Source: JAGOEX01 sp964630905 (lineage in GTDB: Bacteria > UBP6 > UBA1177). From it: a DNA stretch of 19,938 nucleotides. The first letter of the stretch is position 1, and each line of letters starts with the position of its first letter. The notes under the pieces were generated by a model. The model was given only the letters and a program-made list of their open reading frames with translations, was not told where the DNA came from and searched no databases. Position numbers and translations under genes: made by a program. Of this stretch, positions 1 through 8,391 are shown in pieces. The stretch covers positions 1 through 19,938 of the forward strand of contig CAZVWR010000058.1 in assembly GCA_964630905.1 (NCBI GenBank), in the 5' to 3' direction.

Positions 1-1190
1 AGCAGAATCAGGCACTATGTACTCAAATGCCTCAATATGACTGCTGCGGATATCCGTGTGTGATGGAAAGTCTGAAACCGCTCAATAAAGAGCAGGTTGA
101 AGAAATGTATACTTCAAACATCTCCATGCACGAATGTGATTTAAAAATAAATCCATGGGAGTGGGGGAACGATGGTACAATGGGTGTTGTTAAATCATGG
201 AATATGAGTGATGGGAAGATAGGGTTTTATCTTTCTCCCGCAAAACCTTTAATAAAAGACTGGCCCGTCAAGTTGAAATATGTGTCCTATGATATTGAAA
301 CGAAACAATATAATTTCATAATTCCGGCGAGAGGTCAGGAGCAGGCATACTATAAAGGGAAGCGGATAGGTCTTACTGCTGATAAAAGGAGTCTTGATCT
401 TAACAACAGTAATATTTTCATGGTATACATTAGCGATGATGAGAAGGTGGAGCTTATTTACAACAAGAAGGTAAAACAGCTTTCATACGAACCCGCTCTG
501 AATGATAAATGGGCATTTGCCAACATAAGTGAGCCGGGCAGCAAAAAAATGTCTTATGCGAAAGTAGGGGAATGGAAATGGACATCTCTGGGTGAAGGAT
601 TGGGGTGGTTCCCTTCACTTGTCGGAGACAAACTTTCTTTCACGGATGATGATGTCAACGGCTGGATATGTGACCTGTCGAAGAATCCACAGAAGCTGTC
701 CGACTGTCTTAAGTTCAATAAAGAAGGAGAGCAGACGGAATATCTTTATTTTGATAAAGAAAATGAAAACCGGTTTGCATATTACAGCACATTTGAAAGA
801 AAGATAGTCCTTGCGGAAAAAGAGGATGATTCATACAAAAGAACTGATATTATAACTGAATTTACAGAGGCATCTTCAAAGAACGCATTTTCACTTCTTC
901 CAAGAATGTTCAGAGGGAACATTCTGCTTTATGAAGAGGTGACAACAGATGGGAATGAATATGGCGGACTTCTTTGTTACTACAGGATAGATAAGAAGAA
1001 AAAATACTGCATGAAGAAAATGGACAATGATGAAACTTACAGTGACGGAACAACAAGATTCCCATACGGTTATGCTGAGTTCGAAGGCAAATGGCTATTA
1101 TATCAGAAAAGGAGCTCAACACCTTTAATCCTCAGAGATATGGACTGCTACTGCAAAGAAGAAGGTGTCTGCCCGTTTGAACAACCATGA
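1..1190 (+). CDS. Cys-rich protein of unknown function, 5'-truncated
   Basis: The reading frame is open from the first full codon (position 3) to the TGA ending at 1190, giving about 395 visible residues. The ATG at 27 has no ribosome binding site and codons before it (QNQALCTQ) are open, so the true start probably lies outside the window. The visible protein is rich in Trp, Tyr, Lys and Asp. Cysteines cluster near the visible N-terminus (LCTQ, YDCCGYPC) and at the C-terminus (CYCKEEGVC), with further Cys in the middle (WICDLS, LSDC), which suggests disulfide bonds in an exported protein. Short blocks of alternating strand-like segments with aromatic residues recall a beta-propeller or beta-sandwich surface protein, but no family is recognised. 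No membrane segment is seen in the visible part. It is followed by a 165-bp gap before dnaE and seems functionally unrelated to it. Coding status is secure; function is unknown. Confidence 0.8.
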   Translation, partial: QNQALCTQMPQYDCCGYPCVMESLKPLNKEQVEEMYTSNISMHECDLKINPWEWGNDGTMGVVKSWNMSDGKIGFYLSPAKPLIKDWPVKLKYVSYDIETKQYNFIIPARGQEQAYYKGKRIGLTADKRSLDLNNSNIFMVYISDDEKVELIYNKKVKQLSYEPALNDKWAFANISEPGSKKMSYAKVGEWKWTSLGEGLGWFPSLVGDKLSFTDDDVNGWICDLSKNPQKLSDCLKFNKEGEQTEYLYFDKENENRFAYYSTFERKIVLAEKEDDSYKRTDIITEFTEASSKNAFSLLPRMFRGNILLYEEVTTDGNEYGGLLCYYRIDKKKKYCMKKMDNDETYSDGTTRFPYGYAEFEGKWLLYQKRSSTPLILRDMDCYCKEEGVCPFEQP

Positions 1191-1294
1191 GCTTGTCGAA
1201 TGGAGGAATGATTTTTCAGTAATACTCACAAGAACAATTTTCCCAATGGGCAAAGTTATTCCTCAATGATTTTAAGAAAGCCCTTTTTTGCCCC

Positions 1295-1322
1295 TTTACT
1301 ATAACTTTTTTATTTATAAAAT
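1295..1322 (+). promoter_or_regulatory. possible sigma-70-type promoter of dnaE
   Basis: TTTACT (1295-1300, 4 of 6 matches to TTGACA), a 16-bp spacer and TAAAAT (1317-1322, 5 of 6 matches to TATAAT) lie in an AT-rich stretch about 35 bp before the dnaE start. AT-rich DNA throws up such matches by chance, so this is a candidate only. Confidence 0.3.
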
Positions 1323-1355
1323 AGCTTCTGAAACAATTTTTTCCCGGGGGAATTC

Positions 1356-4300
1356 ATGCCTTTTGTTCACCTTCATCTCCATACAATTTATTCGTTCTTA
1401 GACGGGCTTGTCAAGCCTGCGGAACTTCTTGACAACCTTAAAAAGCTCGGCATGAAAGCCGCCGCCATCACAGATCACGGCAATATGCACGGAGCGATAG
1501 ATTTTTATACAACTTTCATGGGGAAGGCGGCAGCTCTTAAAGAAGCCGAAGTTAAGCCCATAATCGGAATGGAGGCATACATCTCTTCCGGTGACAGAAC
1601 TGAAAAGACCAAGCAGGACGCATACCACATAATACTTCTTGCAAAGGATAACGAAGGATACAGGAATCTCTGCTACATCGGATCAACGGCTTTCATTGAC
1701 GGATTCTATTACAAGCCCCGTATCGACCGCACACTTCTGAAAGATCACGCAAAGGGGCTCATCGCATTCAGCGCCTGTCTGGGAGGTGAGATACCGAAAG
1801 CACTTTTATCGGGAAGATACAGTGATGCAAAAAAAATAGCGCTTGAATATCAGGACCTTTTCGGAAAAGACGATTTTTATATTGAAATACAGGTGAACGG
1901 ACTGAAGGAGCAGGAAGAGGTAAACCCCCTTCTGATAAAGCTTGCCAGAGAGATCGGTGCGGGACTTGTGGCAACCAACGATGTTCATTATCTTAAGCCG
2001 GAACATGCTGTTGCTCAGGACATCCTTTTCTGCATCAATGAAAAGAAGAAAGTTGAGGACGAAGACAGAATGCACCACGAAAGCAGTGCATTTTATCTAA
2101 AAAGTGAAGACGAGATGCGTCATCTTTTCAGTGTTTACGGTGAAGCAGGAACTGAAGCGATAGAGAACACATGGAAAATTGCTGAAAAATGCAATGTTGA
2201 ACTGAAACTGAAAGTTCCATATCTTCCCGATTTTGAGACCCACGGTATGACCGAGCCGGAATATCTTTCAGACCTTGCAAAAAAAGGACTTGAGCAGAGA
2301 TTTACAGAACTTGGTACACCTGAAGAAAAAAAGAAAGAGTATTATGACCGGCTTGAATATGAGCTGAAAATGATAGAAAAGACGGGATTTGCCGGATACT
2401 TCCTCATAGTTTCAGATTTCATCGGCTGGGCCAAGGATAATGACATTCCTGTCGGCCCGGGAAGAGGCAGCGGTGCAGGTTCGCTTGTTGCATATTCAAC
2501 AAGGATAACTGATCTCGATCCTTTGAGATTCGGGCTGGTTTTTGAAAGGTTTTTAAATCCCGAAAGAATTTCAATGCCTGATTTTGATGTTGATTTCTGT
2601 CAGGATAAGCGGGATCAGGTCATTGATTATGTTTCAAAAAAATATGGTGAAAAAAATGTCGCCCAAATCGCAACATTCGGTCAGTTAAAGGCAAAGTCAG
2701 CAGTCAGGGATGTCGCAAGAGCCCTGAATATATCACTTTCAACGGCGAACGATCTAGCCAGGCTTGTTCCTGATTCCTTTTCAGAGCTAGTAACTCCCCA
2801 GTTCTCAAAAAAGACAAAGGACATCACAAGAAAACTGATCGATGAATACGGTGTTTCTTCTGAAACGGCAAACGACCCTGATCTGCTCAGAACCGCACTT
2901 GAAAAACTCCCTCTCAAACAGGATGACATCGCCACAGTTAAGCTTCTTATCAGCGAAATAGACACATATGTGAACGAAAGGATACTTATAAAAAACAACA
3001 GGGATTATAAAAGGATAGTTGATATTGCAACGCAGATAGAAGGTCTTTTGAGACAGCCCGGCAAACATGCATGCGGACTGGTCATAGGTCAGAAACCGAT
3101 ATTTGAATATTCGCCGCTTTTTGTTGACAAGGATAACTACCGTGTAACCCAGTATGACAAGAACATGGTGGAACTTGTCGGTCTTGTGAAATTCGACTTC
3201 CTCGGACTGAAGACTCTTACGATGATAAACCATGCTGTAACCCTTGTCAGAAGGAAGATTCCCAACTTTGACATTAACAAGATCCCGTTTGATGATGCTC
3301 CCACTTACCGGTTCCTTTGTGATAAGAGCACTCAGGGGGTATTTCAGATGGAAAGTGCCGGTTTTGAGAAGATGATCCACCAGATGAAACCGGACAGAAT
3401 TGAAGATCTCATCGCAGGTGTTGCGTTGTATCGGCCTGGACCGATGGATATAATTCCCAACTACATCAGAAGAAAACATGGCAGGGAGCCGATCGAATAT
3501 GAACACGAATGGCTTGAAGAGATACTTAACGAAACTTTCGGACTTATTGTCTATCAGGAACAGGTAATGCAGATCTCCCGTAAAATGGCGGGATTCACAA
3601 TGGGCAAAGCAGATACCCTCAGAAAAGCGATGGGAAAGAAGCTCGCAAAGGAAATGGAAAAGATGAAGAGCGAGTTTGTTGAAGGGGCGCAGAAACTTTC
3701 CGTGGACAAAGATATCGCTGAAAAGGTCTTTGATCACATGGAAAAGTTCGCAAGCTACGGGTTTAACAAGTCGCATGCCGCCTGTTACGGTTATATCTCA
3801 TATCAGACCGCATATCTTAAAACCCATTATCCTGTGGAATTTTTCACAGCACTGATCTCTTCGGAAGCTGCCAGTGCAGACAAGGTTTTCAGCTATATCA
3901 GCGATGCAAGGTCAATGGGTGTGAGTGTCTATGCCCCTGATATCAACAAAAGTGATTTTTCGTTCAGCATTGAGGAAAATTCGATAAGATTCGGGCTCGG
4001 AGCGATAAAGAATGTGGGCGAAGGAGCCATTGAGGTCATCATTGAAGAGCGAAAAAAGAACGGACCTTTTAAATCGCTGATAGACTTCACAACGAGGATA
4101 AATCAGTCAAAGGTCAATTCAAGGACGATAGAGTTTCTTATAAAATCCGGTGCTTTTGATTTCACAGGGATCAACAGAGGACTTCTTCTTTCAATGCTTC
4201 CCTATGCGATAAAGGAAGGTGAAAAATCGGCCGCAGACAGAGAGTCAGGGCAGGTGAGCCTGTTCGATGCTTTCAGTCTCGCAGGCGAAGGGTGCAAAGT

Positions 4301-5087
4301 GTGTGACAACGATGAAACTATTCTCAATATGGTAGAAAACAGACAGGAGCTTGATATTTTTGATTCTCTGGCACTTGAAAAGGATGTTCTCGGGATCTAT
4401 CTTTCAAATCATCCGGCGAATCTTTTTGTCAGAGATTTCAGGGCACTCGGTCTTGCGAGCATAAAAGAGATAGTTGAAGAGGTCGAGTCAGGGAGAAAAT
4501 TCTATGGACAGAAAACTGAAGCTGTCTGGGTTCCGGGCATAATTACAACAGATATAAAGCCGGCAAAAGGGAGAGAAGGGGAATATTATCTTAAAGGGGT
4601 GATCGAAAGTTCCGATGCCGCTTCTGAATTCACAATAAACAGAATTGATAACCCGCTGGCAAACCCTGCTGTTGACAAGCTTAATTCAAAAGTTCCTCTT
4701 ATTTTTAAAGTCAAAGTGAGGGCATTGAGAAATCGTGATGACAATACGCTTGAAAAAGTGATATTGAACATTGAAGACATAGAAAAGGATGTAATGACCC
4801 TTGATGAATTCATTCTTGAACAGAGAAGAAGCAATGATTCATTTAAAATAAGGATGGTCGCTGAAATTCCGGAAAATGAATTTCTGAAAAAGAAAAAGGA
4901 GATAAGCACGCTTCTTTTCAACAGGAATGTGCCGGGAACAGAAATGTCTTTTAATCTGAAGATAATGTTCAGTGAAGGAGGCGATGCACTTCTTGAAGGT
5001 TCCGCCAATGTCAATATAAGTCGGATCCCTGAATACAAGAAGGTTTTCGGATATGACAACCTATATCTCGCAGGGAGGCTGAGATGA
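1356..5087 (+). CDS. dnaE: DNA polymerase III subunit alpha (DnaE)
   Basis: Catalytic subunit of the replicative C-family DNA polymerase, 1243 residues (E. coli DnaE is about 1160). The N-terminal PHP domain (about 1-210) opens with HLHLHTIYS and keeps TDHGNMHG, GMEAY, ACLGGE and NDVHY, so its metal-site residues look complete. The palm carries PDFDVDF (Asp409, 411, 413), matching the E. coli Asp401/403 pair, and the third catalytic Asp in VKFDFLGLKT (Asp614). AGKHACG, GVFQMES and ALYRPGPM follow, then YGFNKSHAACYG (about 800). QVSLF at 966-970 fits the internal beta-clamp motif. A helix-hairpin-helix segment (about 905-930) and a C-terminal OB-fold region (about 1055-1110) complete the usual order. 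The interval between catalytic Asp413 and Asp614 is about 49 residues longer than in E. coli, because of an insertion around 475-545. The ATG start follows a G-rich run (GGGGGAATTC) and begins directly with the PHP motif. Its stop overlaps the next gene by ATGA. Confidence 0.98.
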   Translation: MPFVHLHLHTIYSFLDGLVKPAELLDNLKKLGMKAAAITDHGNMHGAIDFYTTFMGKAAALKEAEVKPIIGMEAYISSGDRTEKTKQDAYHIILLAKDNEGYRNLCYIGSTAFIDGFYYKPRIDRTLLKDHAKGLIAFSACLGGEIPKALLSGRYSDAKKIALEYQDLFGKDDFYIEIQVNGLKEQEEVNPLLIKLAREIGAGLVATNDVHYLKPEHAVAQDILFCINEKKKVEDEDRMHHESSAFYLKSEDEMRHLFSVYGEAGTEAIENTWKIAEKCNVELKLKVPYLPDFETHGMTEPEYLSDLAKKGLEQRFTELGTPEEKKKEYYDRLEYELKMIEKTGFAGYFLIVSDFIGWAKDNDIPVGPGRGSGAGSLVAYSTRITDLDPLRFGLVFERFLNPERISMPDFDVDFCQDKRDQVIDYVSKKYGEKNVAQIATFGQLKAKSAVRDVARALNISLSTANDLARLVPDSFSELVTPQFSKKTKDITRKLIDEYGVSSETANDPDLLRTALEKLPLKQDDIATVKLLISEIDTYVNERILIKNNRDYKRIVDIATQIEGLLRQPGKHACGLVIGQKPIFEYSPLFVDKDNYRVTQYDKNMVELVGLVKFDFLGLKTLTMINHAVTLVRRKIPNFDINKIPFDDAPTYRFLCDKSTQGVFQMESAGFEKMIHQMKPDRIEDLIAGVALYRPGPMDIIPNYIRRKHGREPIEYEHEWLEEILNETFGLIVYQEQVMQISRKMAGFTMGKADTLRKAMGKKLAKEMEKMKSEFVEGAQKLSVDKDIAEKVFDHMEKFASYGFNKSHAACYGYISYQTAYLKTHYPVEFFTALISSEAASADKVFSYISDARSMGVSVYAPDINKSDFSFSIEENSIRFGLGAIKNVGEGAIEVIIEERKKNGPFKSLIDFTTRINQSKVNSRTIEFLIKSGAFDFTGINRGLLLSMLPYAIKEGEKSAADRESGQVSLFDAFSLAGEGCKVCDNDETILNMVENRQELDIFDSLALEKDVLGIYLSNHPANLFVRDFRALGLASIKEIVEEVESGRKFYGQKTEAVWVPGIITTDIKPAKGREGEYYLKGVIESSDAASEFTINRIDNPLANPAVDKLNSKVPLIFKVKVRALRNRDDNTLEKVILNIEDIEKDVMTLDEFILEQRRSNDSFKIRMVAEIPENEFLKKKKEISTLLFNRNVPGTEMSFNLKIMFSEGGDALLEGSANVNISRIPEYKKVFGYDNLYLAGRLR

Positions 5088-6019
5088 CAAGACCGTTAAT
5101 ATTTCTTCTGTTCTTTTTCATGAATACCGCTCTTTTTTCTCAAGCCATGACATTTAAATACAGTGAGGAGAGATTTGAGGCATTGTACAAGGCAGTTTCA
5201 AAACACTATAAAAAAGAGGAACTGAAGGAACTTCTTGAAAGAAAGGATGTGGCGCAGATCGACGCAGCTACTGAAAAGAATCTCAGGTTCATACTCAATC
5301 CTCAGTCAGTCAAACAGCAGGCGAAAAAGCATGAAGATTACACAGCTAAACTTGTAAATGATGAAACTGTGAAAAAAGGGGTTGATTTCTTCGCAAAATA
5401 CTATGCAACATTTGAGCAGGTTTACAAAAACACGAAAGTACATCCTGCCGATATAATCGCCATACTCAACTGGGAAAGCAAGCTCGGTGTCATGACAGGT
5501 GAACAGCAGATAATAAAAATATTCACCGGACAGTATTTTTTTGCAGAGAACTTCAATGAAATACTCATAAAGGAAGGGGCATATGAAAAGGAAGGGGCGA
5601 TGACCCGTGAACAGGCGGATAAAAGGATAGAGCGGCTTAAAAAGAACGCTTTAGGCAATCTTACGGCTCTTCTTACACAGGCAAAACTCAAGAATTTTGA
5701 TCCCGTAACTGTCAAAGGTTCGTGGGCAGGGGCGATCGGATATCCCCAGTTCATGCCGGCATCAATGTGTTTTGCCGCTGACGGGAACAACGACGGTAAA
5801 ATAGACCTTTTCACAATGGAGGACGCAATAGCATCTGTTGCCAGCTATCTTAAAGAGAACGGTTACCATTCAAAAGGGAGAGAGCACTCATTCAAAAGAT
5901 ACAACCCTGACAGGATCTATGCAAACGGGGTGAAGATGTATGGCGATATGGCAAGGAAGGCGGGAGTTGAGCCGGGGAAATGTCCTCCGTCAGGAGCCGC
6001 CTGCCCGATAGATCTTTAA
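5084..6019 (+). CDS. MltB-family lytic murein transglycosylase
   Basis: Predicted exported enzyme of 311 residues that would cleave the MurNAc-GlcNAc bond of peptidoglycan non-hydrolytically, forming 1,6-anhydroMurNAc. The N-terminus (MTRPLIFLLFFFMNTALFSQA) is a signal peptide; no lipobox Cys is seen, so a soluble periplasmic form is likely. The SLT_2/MltB core is recognised by ILNWESKLG with the likely catalytic Glu131 (equivalent to Glu162 of E. coli Slt35), and by GSWAGAIGYPQFMPAS (about 212-227). A Ca-binding-like loop DGNNDGKIDLF and the helical ASYLKENGY segment follow. The C-terminus ends in a short Cys-containing tail (GKCPPSGAACPIDL). The ATG overlaps the dnaE stop (ATGA), implying translational coupling. 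Its TAA overlaps the stop of the convergent peptidase gene. Family assignment is firm; the exact subfamily (MltB versus a related SLT_2 member) is not. Confidence 0.9.
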   Translation: MTRPLIFLLFFFMNTALFSQAMTFKYSEERFEALYKAVSKHYKKEELKELLERKDVAQIDAATEKNLRFILNPQSVKQQAKKHEDYTAKLVNDETVKKGVDFFAKYYATFEQVYKNTKVHPADIIAILNWESKLGVMTGEQQIIKIFTGQYFFAENFNEILIKEGAYEKEGAMTREQADKRIERLKKNALGNLTALLTQAKLKNFDPVTVKGSWAGAIGYPQFMPASMCFAADGNNDGKIDLFTMEDAIASVASYLKENGYHSKGREHSFKRYNPDRIYANGVKMYGDMARKAGVEPGKCPPSGAACPIDL

Positions 6020-8298
6020 ATTACAGAGAGCGAGCACCCCGAATCATCTTTCTTTTCAGGATTTATCTGGTCATCAGGAAGTTCAGTATCATCAATTTCC
6101 TCATCATCAACTTCATTGTCGGACACTTCTTCATCGGATGTTTCGGTATTGCATTCATTTTCCGAACTCCATGAACCGACAGCTTTCGGATTGTATAGAA
6201 GTCCTTCGGGACCTGTGTTTATAAACTGGAAATAATATCTTTTTCCGCTTTCAAGTCCTTTTGCAACCCATTCTCCATCGCCTTTAATATAGGTATCGTA
6301 ATCAACTTTGAAAGGTTCAGAATCCACAGTCCAGATTACCGGTTCATCTTTTCTTGCAAGCAGATTGTATTTAGGAGCAGAAGAAGTGCTCATTGACTGT
6401 CCGTCGGTAGCCATCCCTGTTATTGTAAGAGTGTCAACACATTCGGGAACATCGTAATAAAGCTGGACATACATCGGAGCGACTTCGGTCAGATTTCCCT
6501 CTATTTCAACATCAAGAGTGCTTGAGGGCATTCCCTGATACTCAGCAATACCGCCGCTGAAGAGGTAGTCAACCTTGCTCATGATATTTCTTGCTCTGAT
6601 CTCAGAAAAGAAACCTTTGTCTTCAAGAATTTTCCTGAATGTTTCTTCAAGCGGAGCAAGATCAGTGTTCTTTACGGTCTTGAGGAGAATGTTTCCCCAG
6701 CCCTCGTAATCAAGGTCTGAAAATACGATCGAAAGAAGTGATGTCATGAAATATTTTGCAAAATCATCCATGTTAAAACCTTTTTCAAGAGCTGCCTGAT
6801 ACATAAGCCAGTGTGCTGAAACGGCAGGGAGTCCGTCGTGGTGGCTTTCACCTGTGAAACTTTCGTTTACAATCTCTTTGTTTTCGGCATGTCTTAAGCA
6901 GTAGAATCCATCTGTTTTTTCGTATCCGTATCTTGAACCGTAAGCTTCCGAAACATATTCTCCAAGACAGGGATCTCCTGAAATAATAAAAGAGAAAGTG
7001 TCTGCCATACCTTCGTTAATGCCGAGAGTTTCGTTGCTGTAACCGTATTTGTCAGGGAATGCCATATAGTTCAGCTTTGCTGTTCCTTCGATCGTTGCAT
7101 GACCGAATTCGTGATAAATTACATCTCCGTCATAGGCAAAATCGGCTTTTGATCCCTGACCGAGAACGATAATGTCCCCTTCATATACAAAATTCTGGAA
7201 GAACATGTCTTTAAAATAAGGATCGTGCGGGCTGTAGAACGCATTGTCCATCGGAGCAAGGCGGGTTGAGCTTTCAGGCATCTGGAAATTACCTACTCCG
7301 ATTATCGGATTGAGCTGCCCCGCTTTATTGTGTGTTGCAAGATGGGTAAAATTTTTGAGTCCAAGGTCGATGAGATATTTGTACACTCTTGTCATATGCC
7401 AGTAAACTGCGATCTCGGAATAGTTGTCTTCAACATCAAAACTGTATGCAACACCTTTGTTCCAGTCTTCGTAAATGAAGTTCCCGTTTTCAATCTTGTT
7501 TGCGTGTTGAGTAGGGGTGCAGATTGGGTATTTCGATCCGTAATAATCAAGTGTTTCGCCAAGATCAAGACAGTTGCTCGCAACCACTTTTCTTATCCCT
7601 GCATCATCAATTTCAGCGGTAAGTTTCCCTTCAGCATCATCAGCAACCCACGGAAGTTCAACTTCGGCAGCTTCTTTATCTCTGATGGGATTAGTTTTGA
7701 AAACCTTTGCAGTATTTTCAGAAGCTTTCATGACAAAATTTCCACCACCGAGATATTTTCCGTCATGTGCATCGACATAATAGAACCTTCCGTCAAGGAT
7801 CGATGACGGCTTGAACCTTATCCTGTATGCCAGATGGTATTTTCCGAACCGTTCAATGATGACAAGATTTGAAATGAAATCATGATCCGCGGCAATATCG
7901 CCGTTGTTCTGAAATGAAACTTTTCCGGCAGCTTCAACAGAGGATAGAGCCGGTACTGTATTTAGTGAAAAATTCTTTAATCCGTTGATGACATTTAATA
8001 CTTTCCCCCCTTTTTCGTTGATGACGGTGTATCTTCCAACGACCGGTATTCCGTTGCAGTTCCACTGGATCTTGTGAATTTTCATTCCCGATATTTCATT
8101 TGTTCCAAGGAGCTCTCCTTTGATCGAGCTGTTCTTGAGTGAAATCACGCCGGGCAGTTCAAGTTTTACAAAGTTTTTAAGATCGGCAGATGTCCGGACT
8201 GTTCTGTTAATGTTAAAAAACTCAGTTTTCATCTCTTTTGCACTGATAAGGTTTGCAAAAAGAAGAATAATTGTCGCGGCAAGCAGTAACTTTTTCAT
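6016..8298 (-). CDS. secreted zinc metallopeptidase (gluzincin, M36/M4-like) with acidic C-terminal tail
   Basis: Predicted exported protease of 760 residues. The ATG at 8298 is chosen because AGGAGGAG precedes it and a signal peptide (MKKLLLAATIILLFANLISA, cleavage after Ala20) starts there; an in-frame ATG at 8355 would put 19 unlikely residues in front. Residues about 30-190 resemble the FTP/PepSY propeptide of thermolysin and fungalysin precursors. The zinc site is HEFGH (His396, Glu397, His400), with the likely third ligand Glu429 in NEGMAD. The 29-residue gap from His400 to Glu429 fits M36 fungalysins better than M4 thermolysin (20 residues). SHHDGLPAVSAHWL (about 484-497) may supply a further active-site His. 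About 190 residues beyond the catalytic core look like a beta-rich domain, followed by a DE-rich tail (EEVSDNEVDDEEIDD) ending DDSGCSLSVI. The gene lies 93 bp after recB. It is unrelated in family to ptrA, the M16 peptidase in the E. coli recC-recB locus. Confidence 0.88.
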   Translation of the reverse strand: MKKLLLAATIILLFANLISAKEMKTEFFNINRTVRTSADLKNFVKLELPGVISLKNSSIKGELLGTNEISGMKIHKIQWNCNGIPVVGRYTVINEKGGKVLNVINGLKNFSLNTVPALSSVEAAGKVSFQNNGDIAADHDFISNLVIIERFGKYHLAYRIRFKPSSILDGRFYYVDAHDGKYLGGGNFVMKASENTAKVFKTNPIRDKEAAEVELPWVADDAEGKLTAEIDDAGIRKVVASNCLDLGETLDYYGSKYPICTPTQHANKIENGNFIYEDWNKGVAYSFDVEDNYSEIAVYWHMTRVYKYLIDLGLKNFTHLATHNKAGQLNPIIGVGNFQMPESSTRLAPMDNAFYSPHDPYFKDMFFQNFVYEGDIIVLGQGSKADFAYDGDVIYHEFGHATIEGTAKLNYMAFPDKYGYSNETLGINEGMADTFSFIISGDPCLGEYVSEAYGSRYGYEKTDGFYCLRHAENKEIVNESFTGESHHDGLPAVSAHWLMYQAALEKGFNMDDFAKYFMTSLLSIVFSDLDYEGWGNILLKTVKNTDLAPLEETFRKILEDKGFFSEIRARNIMSKVDYLFSGGIAEYQGMPSSTLDVEIEGNLTEVAPMYVQLYYDVPECVDTLTITGMATDGQSMSTSSAPKYNLLARKDEPVIWTVDSEPFKVDYDTYIKGDGEWVAKGLESGKRYYFQFINTGPEGLLYNPKAVGSWSSENECNTETSDEEVSDNEVDDEEIDDTELPDDQINPEKKDDSGCSLSVI

Positions 8299-8300
8299 AA

Positions 8301-8308
8301 CTCCTCCT
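8301..8308 (-). promoter_or_regulatory. ribosome binding site deciding the peptidase start
   Basis: Read on the minus strand, AGGAGGAG lies immediately before the ATG at 8298 (the AGGAGG core is 4 nt away). No comparable site precedes the upstream in-frame ATG at 8355. This fixes the start at the signal peptide. Confidence 0.8.
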
Positions 8309-8391
8309 GAAAAAACAATATTACTATAATATTCAGTGCAATTGCCATGCCCCATTTTTTTGTTCTGTTATTTCAGAGAATTAGAGATCTC

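Noticed and set aside
2805..3776. A 323-codon open frame on the minus strand inside dnaE
   Set aside because: It lies wholly antisense to strongly conserved DnaE motifs, has a low-complexity Phe/Leu/His-rich translation with no recognisable domain, and is a by-product of dnaE codon use.
7330..7806. Plus-strand frame of 158 codons inside the peptidase gene
   Set aside because: It is antisense to the peptidase coding sequence and its product has no domain character; the minus strand carries the zinc peptidase motifs.
6016..8298. Homology of the peptidase to ptrA (pitrilysin) because of its position beside recB
   Set aside because: The motif is HEXXH with a downstream Glu, not the inverted HXXEH of M16 pitrilysins; the neighbourhood similarity to E. 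coli is coincidental.
8338..8353. TGGCAATTGCAC upstream of the peptidase gene as a sigma-54 promoter
   Set aside because: The TGGCA and TTGC elements are adjacent rather than separated by the required five bases, so the -24/-12 spacing is wrong.
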